Shown: positions 54,271 to 63,298, numbered from the stretch's first letter. The stretch is DNA of 64,000 bases from RGIG8368 sp045540275 (GCA_045540275.1 JAZQGX010000235.1:20699-84698); one strand, 5' to 3'. Translations and numbers: made by a program. Notes: a model not told the origin generated them from the letters alone.

Positions 54271-55559
54271 ATTCCCTCCTCTGCTTTGAGCCTACGATTC
54301 AAGAAACCATCATACAAAAGCGATTTTGGGATTGGCTGCTTGTAATGATATGCATTATAAACAGACTTGTAAATTTCAAGAAACTGATTAACATTAAATT
54401 GGTTCGAAAAATATTTATTCGTAAATCCTGAAGCTTTCTTCAATAGATTTGCACCTAATTCGTTTTCTTCAAGTAATCGCAACATATTATGAGCCAAACC
54501 GGTTATATCATTCTGCTCAGCTAACAATACTCTATCGTCACCGACATTCAGCAAGGGAATATCACCAGTCCTATAACTTACAACTGGCAGACCGATTTTC
54601 AACGCTTCAAAAATCGTGCATGGTATCGTATCTATTTTCGTGGGGAGTATATAAAACCGTGCACGAGAAGCTTCCAGCAGCATTTGTGAAACGGTACGAT
54701 AACCTTTGGAAATAAAAACATTATCTTCCATACCTAATGACGAAATCAAATTTTTAATTTTATCAAGATATTCATCGGTTATACGCCCAAAAAGGCGTAC
54801 TTTAATGTTTGGATATTGCTCTTTAACAATTTTCGTAGCATATATCGTATCGGGGACTCCTTTTAAATCCGTCAACCCGCTGAACTGAACAAAATCGTAT
54901 TTTTTTTCTTGTTTTGACATTTCTTGAAGGAGCCCAGGTTCAATTTCTTTCGTGGGAAACCGATTCCATAAAAACACAGGTGCGTCGCACCATTGAGAAA
55001 TTAGCTCGGGCATAAAATTAGCATTAACACCAAAGTATTTCGCACCGGCTAAAACTTTTTTTTCAATGCGAGACCGCCATTTTATTTCTTTTACGCTTTT
55101 AAAGCGCATCGGGTTTGAATATATCCCTTGAATTGAAACAACAATCGGAAAGCCGCGTAAACCAAGTATCATTGATGAATAATGTGGATTTTCCGCTCCT
55201 ATCAGGTTAATAACATCTGGATTTATTTTTTTTATCCAATGTTGCACAAGCTTTCGTTGCCAAAAATAATTCAAACACGCATCAATGTTAAACCACGAAG
55301 GCCATGATCTGTTGATTATTGGGATATCAGCCTTCCAAAACGAATAATGGACATTATTTAATGTAAATTTCTGATAAAGTTTCTTCATTCGGAAATGCGG
55401 AGAAATTACAAATAATTCAATATCAGAGCGTTTTGATAACGCCGATATCAATTCAACGTTCCAAGCGGCAAAATCATCTATTTTTTGGCCGGATCTCGCC
55501 AATGCAAGCTTGTCTCGGATTTCCAGACTAGAAAAATGACATATTAAACATATTCTCAC
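54267..55559 (-). CDS. Glycosyltransferase, family 4
   Basis: 430 residues, GT-B. MRICLICHFSSLEIRDKLAL, DFVQFSGLTDLKGVPDTIYA, FISKGYRTVSQMLLEASRAR and CTIFEALKIGLPVVSYRTGD identify acceptor and donor halves. Coupled by 4-base overlaps to the LpxD-like and deacetylase-like genes. Confidence 0.92.
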   Translation of the reverse strand: MRICLICHFSSLEIRDKLALARSGQKIDDFAAWNVELISALSKRSDIELFVISPHFRMKKLYQKFTLNNVHYSFWKADIPIINRSWPSWFNIDACLNYFWQRKLVQHWIKKINPDVINLIGAENPHYSSMILGLRGFPIVVSIQGIYSNPMRFKSVKEIKWRSRIEKKVLAGAKYFGVNANFMPELISQWCDAPVFLWNRFPTKEIEPGLLQEMSKQEKKYDFVQFSGLTDLKGVPDTIYATKIVKEQYPNIKVRLFGRITDEYLDKIKNLISSLGMEDNVFISKGYRTVSQMLLEASRARFYILPTKIDTIPCTIFEALKIGLPVVSYRTGDIPLLNVGDDRVLLAEQNDITGLAHNMLRLLEENELGANLLKKASGFTNKYFSNQFNVNQFLEIYKSVYNAYHYKQPIPKSLLYDGFLNRRLKAEEGI

Positions 55560-56323
55560 AATTCTTTATCCTCATCAATATTTTTAGCCCCGAATCTGGA
55601 CAAGGTTACATCATACCAATTCTTAGTTATTTTAGCTCGTTCCTCTATGGCGGCAAAAACGCGACGACGAGGAGCCATCGCCTTATCGCTCCACATCGCA
55701 TCATGCGTCAACACCTGAAGATGCTTCACTGCCTCGTCCCGCAAGCGTTCATCCAACCGTTCATACCGCCAAAACCCTGTGGAGTCAGCACAATATGCAA
55801 ATCTACTCTTGATAAATGACGAATATACATTCTGAAGTCCTCCATAGCACACGTTCTCACAGTTTTTTATGAACTCATCAGTGCAATGGAATGAAAACAC
55901 CCGTGGACTTACCCCAAGGCAATCCTCAAAATATCTGGCATCCTTTCCAATACACGTGTCCAGCGCCTCAATATCACTTATATTCCAATAATGACTATCG
56001 AAATGCAGCCCAACCTCATGTCCAAGCGATGCAACTTCAAGCGCGATATCGCTTATCGAACGTTCAAAAAGATTATATGTCTCCGCATGAGTTTGGAAGA
56101 AATATGTCGCCTTCACACCAAACTTCGCCTCTATCTTAGCCATCTCTAAAGCGGTGTACGGAGAAAACTCCACATCATGACGCCAAAGAATGATCTTTTT
56201 TGACCAATCGTAGTCGTCTTTATAAAAATCAAACTCAAAGCCTTGCGTCAAAGCAAGCTCCAACATCCTAGAATAATTCTCGATGGTGAAAAAATCAAAA
56301 TCGTATTTTTCTCTGTTCGTCAT
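55556..56323 (-). CDS. Polysaccharide deacetylase-like (NodB fold) protein
   Basis: 255 residues. IILWRHDVEFSPYTALEMAK has the metal-binding Asp of motif 1, VKATYFFQTHAET follows, and GHEVGLHFDSHYWN corresponds to motif 2. The late VLTHDAMW may be motif 5. It lacks a signal peptide, so it would act in the cytoplasm on a nucleotide or lipid-linked sugar. Substrate unknown. Confidence 0.75.
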   Translation of the reverse strand: MTNREKYDFDFFTIENYSRMLELALTQGFEFDFYKDDYDWSKKIILWRHDVEFSPYTALEMAKIEAKFGVKATYFFQTHAETYNLFERSISDIALEVASLGHEVGLHFDSHYWNISDIEALDTCIGKDARYFEDCLGVSPRVFSFHCTDEFIKNCENVCYGGLQNVYSSFIKSRFAYCADSTGFWRYERLDERLRDEAVKHLQVLTHDAMWSDKAMAPRRRVFAAIEERAKITKNWYDVTLSRFGAKNIDEDKEL

Positions 56324-57432
56324 CTTCCTAACGCCTTTGTGTAATCATCCCAGTTGCCGATGTCACACCATGACCCGTCAGTAATAGGGAAACAACCTAC
56401 ACGTCCGTTACGACTAATTATTAAGTTTATCAAATCGGTTATAGGGAAATAACAGCCATCAGGAACTTCCTTCAAAAGTCCGGGTTCCACGACATAGACA
56501 CCAGTATTTACCCGAAACAAGAACTCTGGTTTTTCCTCCACATTTACGACTTGCTCATCTTTGCCTACTACAAGGTTCCCGTAAGGGAGCTTCATTGACT
56601 TTACTGCCGCGACCACCGTCATCTCGTTTTTGCTCTGCCTGTGTACTTCGACTATCTCCGCAAGATCCTGTTGCAGTATATTGTCACAGTTAGTGACGAA
56701 GAACGGCTCCTTTATCTTGTCGCGAATCAACGAAAGGCTTCCTCCCGATCCCATCGGATGATCTTCCCTAAAAAACGTGAACTCATATCGTCCGTCATTG
56801 TGTTCAGTCAGATAACGCTCAATCGTGTCGGCCATGTAGTTAAGGGAAATGAAAAAACGCCTGCATCCAATCTCGACGAACTTGTCCATAATTGACTCTA
56901 TTATGGTTTTCTTGCCTATTGGCAAAAGCGGCTTGGGGAGAATATTGGTGAGCGGTCTCAGTCTCGTTCCTTCACCACCTGCCATGACGACAACCGGCAA
57001 ATCATATTTCTCGACCGTCGCCCGCGTATGCATCGTCTCGCCGAACAAATCTTCCCAAAACACCACATCTACAACACGTTCATCACAACTCTCGTCTCTG
57101 TGTCTCGGTGTCTCTGCGTTAAATCCCACTCCGCCGTTCTCGACAATCGGCATATATTCTGCACGGCACTTGAGCATCTCCGCTTTTATCTTCTCCTCAC
57201 TGTCCCCAACCTTGCATACGACGATGCCTTTTCTCAATATCTCGCGTATGGCAGTCTTGGGATTAACTCCTCGCACAATTGCGCGCTGAATGGCACCTAT
57301 GGAGAGAAGTCCACAGAATGCTTCCCCGTCCATTACCATCAGCAACTTATGCCGAACGCGATCCATCTGCTCCATCGCCTGAAGCACCGTCGCATTTTTG
57401 GAAATACAAAGTTCGCTAAATTCTTTTTTCAT
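56320..57432 (-). CDS. CBS-domain nucleotidyltransferase (PtmE-like)
   Basis: 370 residues. A pair of CBS domains (about 1-100) precedes an NTP-transferase domain (about 143-370): VVVMAGGEGTRLRPLTNILP, KPLLPIGKKTIIESI, FFVTNCDNIL and VEEKPEF. This fusion is known from PtmE, which makes GDP-glucosamine for legionaminic acid in Campylobacter, so it probably activates an (amino)sugar-1-phosphate. A CTCTGC repeat encodes FNAETPRHRDE (about 104-114) within the CBS region. The ATG lies 9 bases from the end of the GxxExxY element and has no good SD. Overlaps the deacetylase-like gene by 4 bases. Confidence 0.88.
   Translation of the reverse strand: MKKEFSELCISKNATVLQAMEQMDRVRHKLLMVMDGEAFCGLLSIGAIQRAIVRGVNPKTAIREILRKGIVVCKVGDSEEKIKAEMLKCRAEYMPIVENGGVGFNAETPRHRDESCDERVVDVVFWEDLFGETMHTRATVEKYDLPVVVMAGGEGTRLRPLTNILPKPLLPIGKKTIIESIMDKFVEIGCRRFFISLNYMADTIERYLTEHNDGRYEFTFFREDHPMGSGGSLSLIRDKIKEPFFVTNCDNILQQDLAEIVEVHRQSKNEMTVVAAVKSMKLPYGNLVVGKDEQVVNVEEKPEFLFRVNTGVYVVEPGLLKEVPDGCYFPITDLINLIISRNGRVGCFPITDGSWCDIGNWDDYTKALGR
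57096..57123. repeat. CTCTGC-family repeat, in frame in the CBS-nucleotidyltransferase
   Basis: CTCTGTGT, CTCGGTGT, CTCTGCGTTAAA. Read from the minus strand as FNAETPRHR. Right-arm half of the palindrome; the frame is kept. Confidence 0.85.
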
Positions 57433-57441
57433 AGGCTTTTA

Positions 57442-57925
57442 TCTCACGCAAAGTTCGCTATGTTCGCAAAGTGGCGTCAGAGAGAATTCACCACCCTGAC
57501 GATACCATCCTTTAAGGATGACATCCCAAAATTGATAACATATCCAAGTTTCAAATCAGCAAATCTCATATAAGTTAAACTCTGTTTTGCAAACACTAGC
57601 TCCATTCGAGCAACAGATTTAAGTTCAACTACAATACATTAATCTACAAGCATATCCATACGAAACATATTATCATAATAAATGCCATTAAACTCAATGC
57701 CGCATACCTTCTCTTCTTCTACCTTATGTCCACGTCGCCGGAGTTCAGCAGACATAATTGTCCGATATGCTTTCTCTAGCAATCCACTACCAAATTTCGT
57801 ATGTAATTCAAACGCAACATTCAGAATATCTTTACCAATCGCCTATATCTCTTCCTTATCCATATACAGACTCTCCAATATTTACCAACCTAAAACTTAG
57901 CGACCCTTGCGAACTTTGCATGAGA
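57442..57925. mobile_element. 484-bp GxxExxY element with 30-bp inverted ends
   Basis: The two ends, 57442-57471 and 57896-57925, are inverted repeats of 30 bases with 25 identical (core GCAAAGTTCGC). Between them lies a single degraded gene of the GxxExxY family. The unit occupies the whole gap between the nucleotidyltransferase and dehydratase genes, ending 2 bases before the latter's stop. Single 30-mer relatives of the ends lie at 59135 and 59811. I see no target-site duplication. Confidence 0.7.
57477..57863 (-). pseudogene. GxxExxY-family protein, broken by two stops
   Basis: A 129-codon frame (including its stop) from ATG 57863 to TGA 57477. It reads KDILNVAFELHTKFGSG then LLEKAYRTIMSAELRRRG, the GxxExxY signature, then RMDMLVD, stop, CIVVELKSV (the D...ELK of a PD-(D/E)XK-like core), and LGYVINFGM...KDGIVRVVNSL, the family's usual end. 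In-frame stops are TAG at codon 7 (57843-57845) and TAA at codon 75 (57639-57641); otherwise the frame is intact, so decay is recent. Function of the family is not established. Confidence 0.85.
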
Positions 57926-57927
57926 CT

Positions 57928-59088
57928 TTACATCCTAGAATCTAAACCTTTACCTGTACCGATATGATGAAAATTTGGCAAATATTCGCCCAATACCGCA
58001 ACTACATCCTCTTTTGTCGCCCCATCTCTATCAAACACATCCCTCAACTGCTTAAATATCTTCTCTACTTCATCTACCCGACGCCGCTTCGCGTTTTTAA
58101 CAACTCCAAGATTGATAAATGTCACCTCATCCTTGACATCTTCCTCCGTGAAAAACTCCTCGTACGGCTTCTCCCCATCCGTATCTGCCGCCGGATAACG
58201 TACATCCCAATCTTCATGACCGACCTCACGCAGGAAATCGGGCAGGAATGAATCGAAAGAAATCAGGTCCTTCTCTGGATCAAGCTGCGGATAAAAGATA
58301 TCCCCACTTTCTCCCATCACACTTGCCATAAGGCATAGCTCGCCCGATTCAACTGGCGAAACAAAAAATCGCTGCACCCCCAATGGACATACAATCGGTT
58401 GACGCTTCTGAACTCTATTAATCCATCCGAGAGGAAGTGAGCCGTTGGAAAATGCGACATTTGCAAATCGAGCCGTCTTGACCGGCACCTTATCCGCATA
58501 CGCCATAATGGTCTCTTCCATCAGCTTCTTCGTCGCCCCCATCACATTCACAGGATTTGCCGCCTTATCCGTGGAGACGCAAAAGAATGCATCCGGCGGA
58601 TTTGCCACCAGCAGATCAAGTAGCTTCTTCGCCATGAAGACGTTCGTCTCACACATCGCCTCGATGGAATGGACATCCCTTTCCGCTCGCACGTGCTTGC
58701 GGGCTGCAAAGTTCGCCACGATGTCAAACGGCCCATGCGCCTTGAAGAACTTATCAAACAAGCGTGAACCAAGGTCTATCGGTTCTGTCACATATTCTTC
58801 AGGGACCGTATATTCCTTGCCACAGCGAAGATCGCGCGTCAGTTCCGTCATCTGGTTTTCATCGATATCCACCACATACATTGCCGCCGGGCGGTACTGC
58901 CTCAATGCCGCTTTGACATAGTTTGAGCCGATTGTTCCTGCGCCCCCGATGACCAGCATCCGCGTACCGTCTATTCTGCGATGCATCTCTTCGGAATAGC
59001 GCTCAAAATCCTTCGCGAGTAACGACTCAGCCCGCTTCGTCACAAACTTGCGCACGAACGCTTCTATATCAAAATCGATTATTTTCAT
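57928..59088 (-). CDS. Nucleotide-sugar 4,6-dehydratase-like SDR (polysaccharide biosynthesis)
   Basis: 386 residues. A 40-residue N-terminal helical extension precedes LVIGGAGTIGSNYVKAAL (NAD(P) motif), FDIVANFAARKHVRAERDVH, CVSTDKAANPVNVMGATKKL and FANVAFSNGSLPLGWINRVQ, as in the FlaA1/CapD/LegB group. With the CBS-nucleotidyltransferase, PglD-like acetyltransferase and DegT aminotransferase it should make a 4-keto-6-deoxy sugar for amination. Nucleotide (GDP, UDP or other) undetermined. The stop lies 2 bases from the GxxExxY element. Confidence 0.87.
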   Translation of the reverse strand: MKIIDFDIEAFVRKFVTKRAESLLAKDFERYSEEMHRRIDGTRMLVIGGAGTIGSNYVKAALRQYRPAAMYVVDIDENQMTELTRDLRCGKEYTVPEEYVTEPIDLGSRLFDKFFKAHGPFDIVANFAARKHVRAERDVHSIEAMCETNVFMAKKLLDLLVANPPDAFFCVSTDKAANPVNVMGATKKLMEETIMAYADKVPVKTARFANVAFSNGSLPLGWINRVQKRQPIVCPLGVQRFFVSPVESGELCLMASVMGESGDIFYPQLDPEKDLISFDSFLPDFLREVGHEDWDVRYPAADTDGEKPYEEFFTEEDVKDEVTFINLGVVKNAKRRRVDEVEKIFKQLRDVFDRDGATKEDVVAVLGEYLPNFHHIGTGKGLDSRM

Positions 59089-59134
59089 CTCTTTTTTATC
59101 ATTCCACTCTTAAAATCATCCCGTCATTCAACAA

Positions 59135-59164
59135 CTTCGCGAACATTGCGAACTTCGCGTGAGT
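59135..59164 (+). repeat. CGCAAAGTTCGC-family 30-mer
   Basis: Starts CTTCGCGAACATTGCG and ends GCGTGAGT; same orientation as the end at 57896-57925. It lies between the dehydratase start and the acetyltransferase stop. Confidence 0.85.
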
Positions 59165-59177
59165 CAAATCCCATTCA

Positions 59178-59741
59178 TCACTCCATATTCTGTGCAGGAA
59201 CACCAACCCACGTCTCTCCATTTGGAACATCTCTCGTCACCACCGCCCCTGCCCCAACAACGGCTCCATTACCGATTGTTAACCCCGGCAGAACAGTAGC
59301 ATTGGCACCGATATATGCACCTTCTCCAACCTTGACACGCCCCAACAAAACGGCTCTTGGGGCAATTGTCGCATAATCAGCGATTAGACACTCATGCGTC
59401 ACCGTCGCTGCCGTGTTAATCTTTACAAATCTACCAACTTTCGTTTCAGCCGTTACAACCACATGTTCAGCAACAACTGTTCCATCTCCAATTGCAGCAC
59501 TCTTGCTTACATCAGCTGTTTTTGCGACGACAGTGGCGAACTTAAAGCCCGCCGCCGCATACTTTTCAGCAACCTTACGGCGCAATGTTCCATCAGGTGA
59601 AACAACTATAGGAATAGTTTTGTCTCCATCTCTGATGTATGACTCATCTTCATCAGCCCCAACAACACGGAGAATTTCATGCCCCGCCCTGCGGAGCAAT
59701 TCCTCCATCTCGCAAAACCCACCGATAAGAACCAATCTCAT
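59178..59741 (-). CDS. PglD/NeuD-family sugar O/N-acetyltransferase
   Basis: 187 residues. An N-terminal Rossmann-like domain (MRLVLIGGFCEMEELLRRAG) is followed by a left-handed beta-helix of hexapeptide repeats (about 85-180). The catalytic His is in TVTHECLIADYATIAP, as in PglD. Expected to N-acetylate the 4-amino group put on by the neighbouring DegT enzyme, using acetyl-CoA. Flanked on both sides by CGCAAAGTTCGC repeats. Confidence 0.9.
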   Translation of the reverse strand: MRLVLIGGFCEMEELLRRAGHEILRVVGADEDESYIRDGDKTIPIVVSPDGTLRRKVAEKYAAAGFKFATVVAKTADVSKSAAIGDGTVVAEHVVVTAETKVGRFVKINTAATVTHECLIADYATIAPRAVLLGRVKVGEGAYIGANATVLPGLTIGNGAVVGAGAVVTRDVPNGETWVGVPAQNME

Positions 59742-59786
59742 TTTATCTATACTCTACTTGCCCAACGCAATGTCCGCTATAGCCAC

Positions 59787-59836
59787 AAGTTCAAAGAACG
59801 CAAAACAACCCTCGCGCACTTTGCGAACTTTGACTG
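59787..59836. repeat. CGCAAAGTTCGC-family copy, partly inverted
   Basis: AAGTTCAAAGAACGCAAAA on the left faces ACTTTGCGAACTTTGACTG on the right, an imperfect inverted pair. It occupies the gap between the acetyltransferase start and the aminotransferase stop. Confidence 0.75.
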
Positions 59837-59848
59837 TGTCTTAATTCT

Positions 59849-60976
59849 TCACAACGCTGCTTTCAACGCCTTAACGATCTCTTTAACATCACCCTTTGTC
59901 AACTTTGCATACATCGGCAAAGTAATCAACCGCTCGCCAACACGCTCCGTGACAGGCAATTTTGCCTTGCAACTCTTATAAATCGAGAACTGATGCACTG
60001 GCGGATAATGAAAACTTGTCTGAACTCCAGCCGCATGAATTCTATCACGCACTTGATCGCGATATTCGGCATTTCCGTTTTTGAGACATATCGGGAATAT
60101 GTAATTTGACGAAAAGTCCTCTGCACCCGTGAATGGCACAATAACTTCTGAAACCTTCTTTAGTTCAGCCTCATACCATGCGCGAACCTTTGCACGCTTC
60201 ATCAAGTCGCCAGGCAGTTTCTTGAGCTGCGCAACACCAAGATTTGCACGGATATCATCCATTCTGAAGTTGTATCCTAAAGCCACGATGTCATACTTCG
60301 TCGAGTGACCGCCCGCACGCTGATAACTTGATGTGGTCATTCCATGACTGCGCAGAAGTCGAAGTTTCTTATCAATCTCCTGACTGTTCGTTACGCACAT
60401 TCCACCCTCGCCCGTCGAAATATTCTTGTTCGAGAAGAACGAGAAACACCCGATATCACCTATTGTACCGAGCTTGCGCCCCTTGTACTCGCTTAATGGA
60501 CCATGGCATGCATCCTCGACAACATAAAGTCCATGCTTTTTCGCGAGCTTCATGATCGCATCCATATCGCATGGATACCCGGCATAATGCATCGGAATCA
60601 TTGCCTTGGTACGCTTCGTTATTTTCTTCGCGGCATCCTTTGGATCGAAATGCAGATCTCTTTCACTTACAACATCCACAAATACCGGCTTAGCCCCCAC
60701 ATACTTCACACAATTAACCGTGGCGGCAAAAGTGAGCGACGGCACGAGCACCTCGTCTCCCTTCTTAATGCCTAACGCCAACATTGCCATAAAAAGAGCA
60801 TTTGTGCAGTTGTCACAGCTCACGGCATGTTTAGCACGAAGCATTTTTGAGAATATTTCCTCGAACTTCGCGCACTTGGGACCGATCGAAATCCAGTTAT
60901 CGTCCACACACTGTTTGAACGCGGCAATTTCATCCACGCCGTAGTTCAAATCGAACAAAGGTATCTTATACCCCAT
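59849..60976 (-). CDS. DegT/DnrJ/EryC1 PLP-dependent sugar aminotransferase
   Basis: 375 residues. MGYKIPLFDLNYGVDEIAAF, SCDNCTNALFMAMLALGI, GDEVLVPSLTFAATVN, VVEDACHGPL and FSFFSNKNISTGEGGM, whose Lys should bind PLP. Transfers an amino group from glutamate to the keto sugar made by the neighbouring dehydratase, as PglE or LegC. SD GAGGA 7 bases before ATG. The 100 bases upstream hold no recognisable element. Confidence 0.94.
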   Translation of the reverse strand: MGYKIPLFDLNYGVDEIAAFKQCVDDNWISIGPKCAKFEEIFSKMLRAKHAVSCDNCTNALFMAMLALGIKKGDEVLVPSLTFAATVNCVKYVGAKPVFVDVVSERDLHFDPKDAAKKITKRTKAMIPMHYAGYPCDMDAIMKLAKKHGLYVVEDACHGPLSEYKGRKLGTIGDIGCFSFFSNKNISTGEGGMCVTNSQEIDKKLRLLRSHGMTTSSYQRAGGHSTKYDIVALGYNFRMDDIRANLGVAQLKKLPGDLMKRAKVRAWYEAELKKVSEVIVPFTGAEDFSSNYIFPICLKNGNAEYRDQVRDRIHAAGVQTSFHYPPVHQFSIYKSCKAKLPVTERVGERLITLPMYAKLTKGDVKEIVKALKAAL

Positions 60977-61076
60977 TTTAATTTCCTCGTTTAGATTGAA
61001 TGTACAATAATTTTCAAGAAAGGTGTACTTAAAAATATGCCGCCTTCACAGGATTGATATCTGTTTTCCTTATAAA

Positions 61077-62027
61077 TTACAAGGATCTTCCTATGCATTT
61101 TTTTATAAATGTCTTCAAAAGAAACATCATTCTTGATTTACCTTGCAGAACTCTCACATCAAACCATTTACGTTCAAACTTATCGTCAACAACGAACGTC
61201 TCTGGATCATCAATCTCATTAATCTCAAATCTTGGGCGGTTTGCAAGCCTTCTATATTTTTCACTGTTAACATCCACACAATTATTTGCGCCGCCGTCCA
61301 AGCCAATATTACTTACCATGTTAATATTCGGTGCTATACTGAACATCTCATATTTATATGATAAATAAATCATTTGTATATCGTATGTATTTCCTCCATG
61401 TTTGAAATAACGCAAAAAACGCGGCATAAACATCCAATAGCTTGTAAGATCGGGAAATTTCCTCCTAAATGACGAATCTTTTGCCGTCTCTGGAAATGAT
61501 TCCAACCTATATTCATACAAATCATAAACCCGTTTCCATGTTCCCATAGCGTATGTGGCAGCCGGCAACTTACTGAAGAAATACGATGCATTACCAAATT
61601 TCAAGCCGTAGTTTACGCCGCCAACATAGGCGATTCTTGTATTCTCGCGATATTTTTGAAGCATTGCTTGCGTAAAATAAAAGAAAGATTTGGTCGGCAG
61701 TCCATCATCCTCTATAAAGATCATTTCCTCCTCTTGCGAGAAAAACCAGTCCCATGCCATTTTACCCGCAAGCGAACAACCACGATTCTCAGGATGATAG
61801 AGGTAATGTGTCTCACATGGCCAGTCAACATTTTGAACGATAGCTTTAACTTTTGCGCAATTCGTCTCGTCATCCAAACGTCCAGCCCGAGGATGATCCA
61901 TCGCCACATAAAGTTTCTTCGGCCTGACACCGCGAATGGCGTTAAACACCTGCTCCGTCTTTTCAGGTCTGTTAAAGACCATAAAAAGTACTGGCGCCTC
62001 TATTGGCTTTGTAAAATCAATCTTCAT
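61077..62027 (-). CDS. GT-A-fold glycosyltransferase-like protein
   Basis: 316 residues. APVLFMVFNRPEKTEQVFNA resembles the start of GT2-like nucleotide-sugar transferases, and EEMIFIEDDGLPTKSFFYF provides a DxD-like metal site (EDD). YLYHPENRGCSLAGKMAWDW is seen in a group once called HlpA-like. Probably a sugar transferase of the repeat unit. Overlaps wzx by 4 bases. Confidence 0.75.
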   Translation of the reverse strand: MKIDFTKPIEAPVLFMVFNRPEKTEQVFNAIRGVRPKKLYVAMDHPRAGRLDDETNCAKVKAIVQNVDWPCETHYLYHPENRGCSLAGKMAWDWFFSQEEEMIFIEDDGLPTKSFFYFTQAMLQKYRENTRIAYVGGVNYGLKFGNASYFFSKLPAATYAMGTWKRVYDLYEYRLESFPETAKDSSFRRKFPDLTSYWMFMPRFLRYFKHGGNTYDIQMIYLSYKYEMFSIAPNINMVSNIGLDGGANNCVDVNSEKYRRLANRPRFEINEIDDPETFVVDDKFERKWFDVRVLQGKSRMMFLLKTFIKKCIGRSL

Positions 62028-63298
62028 AAAACTTTCTTTTCATGTTTTACATGATTTAACAAAAAGAAATACGCAAGTCCAACATCGACCAATTCTCCTA
62101 TTACAACCGCCGCAGATATCCAAACTATTGTTTTAGGGAGCAAAATAACTGAGATTAAAACAGAGAACACCTTTACAATACCAACTAAATAAATCGGGCC
62201 ATAACGAAGGGCAGTTTTAAGCAAACTGGTTGGCAGCCCTAGTGCCAACACAGGCATTGAAAGCGATAGTATATATATAATTGGAATTGCCTCTTTATAC
62301 TTAGGTAAGAAATAATTAATGAGCGGAGTCACCAGAACACACAGAACACCTGCCAGCATTGTGGCAGCCACAACACTCAAAACAGTCGGAAACACCAATG
62401 GTCTCAAAGACCGTCGAATAGAATCTGTAGCACCGAAATACGTTGCACTCTTCACATTGAAGATTTGAGTCAAAGATGTCGTAAAAATAAGAGCAAACTG
62501 CTGAAACACCACTGCAATTCCGTACAACCCCAAATCTTTTTCTCCACAATACCGCAAAACCAAATAGGAAAACGAGGCAGTGAGAAAAGATGTTCTGATA
62601 TAGCCAATCAATGAGAGAGGAATTGAAATCTTAATCAATTCTAAAAATCTCTTTATATTCCATACTGCGGCAATTTTCATTGGAATATATTTCCTGTTGC
62701 AATAAATCGACACCATATCAACAATGCATGTTCTTAGCGCAATTCCAAAATATCCCAACGGTTTCACAAATATCAATCCAACGACCCCTGTAATACTCGC
62801 AATAAGACTATTGTATGATAATCGCTTAAACTCCATAGATCGTCTGTAGATTATTGCAAGAAATCCGCCGTAGGAAATCATGGCAAATAAGACAATCTGA
62901 GCCCCCCAACCTACTGCTGCATTGTAATCTTGACTAATCAGTGCTTTTATCGACAATACAGCATACACAAGTGCCATAATAAAAAACACTAAAAGATACC
63001 AACACTTTGCAACCCCTGCCACCATAACTGCGCCTTCTCGATCCCCTTTCCCTATTAGATAAGGAAATTGTCGAATAAGCCCATCCTGAACTAGAATTAG
63101 AGAAAACGCCGCATATGAGGTCAAAATACCATATTTCCGAAATTCCCCGAGTACCTCAGGGGATACCCATCTAGCCTGCACCAATCCAGCGACACCTTGC
63201 ACAATCGTCACAAGCATATTAACACTGGCAAAAACAGCAAGTGACTTAAAGGTGGGAGATTGAACAACTTTCCTGTATATCTCAGCAAGATTCATCAT
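62024..63298 (-). CDS. Wzx-type polysaccharide flippase (MATE/MVF fold)
   Basis: 424 residues with about twelve helices. An N-terminal SLAVFASVNMLVTIVQGVAG and VSPEVLGEFRKYGILTSYAA are typical of oligosaccharide flippases. It should carry the lipid-linked repeat unit to the periplasm for the Wzy candidate. ATG start overlaps the end of the LicD gene by 17 bases. AT-rich. Confidence 0.88.
   Translation of the reverse strand: MMNLAEIYRKVVQSPTFKSLAVFASVNMLVTIVQGVAGLVQARWVSPEVLGEFRKYGILTSYAAFSLILVQDGLIRQFPYLIGKGDREGAVMVAGVAKCWYLLVFFIMALVYAVLSIKALISQDYNAAVGWGAQIVLFAMISYGGFLAIIYRRSMEFKRLSYNSLIASITGVVGLIFVKPLGYFGIALRTCIVDMVSIYCNRKYIPMKIAAVWNIKRFLELIKISIPLSLIGYIRTSFLTASFSYLVLRYCGEKDLGLYGIAVVFQQFALIFTTSLTQIFNVKSATYFGATDSIRRSLRPLVFPTVLSVVAATMLAGVLCVLVTPLINYFLPKYKEAIPIIYILSLSMPVLALGLPTSLLKTALRYGPIYLVGIVKVFSVLISVILLPKTIVWISAAVVIGELVDVGLAYFFLLNHVKHEKKVL

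Noticed and set aside
57478..57900. Plus-strand open frames in the GxxExxY region
   Set aside because: They are short and match nothing; the minus strand gives a clear family match despite two stops.
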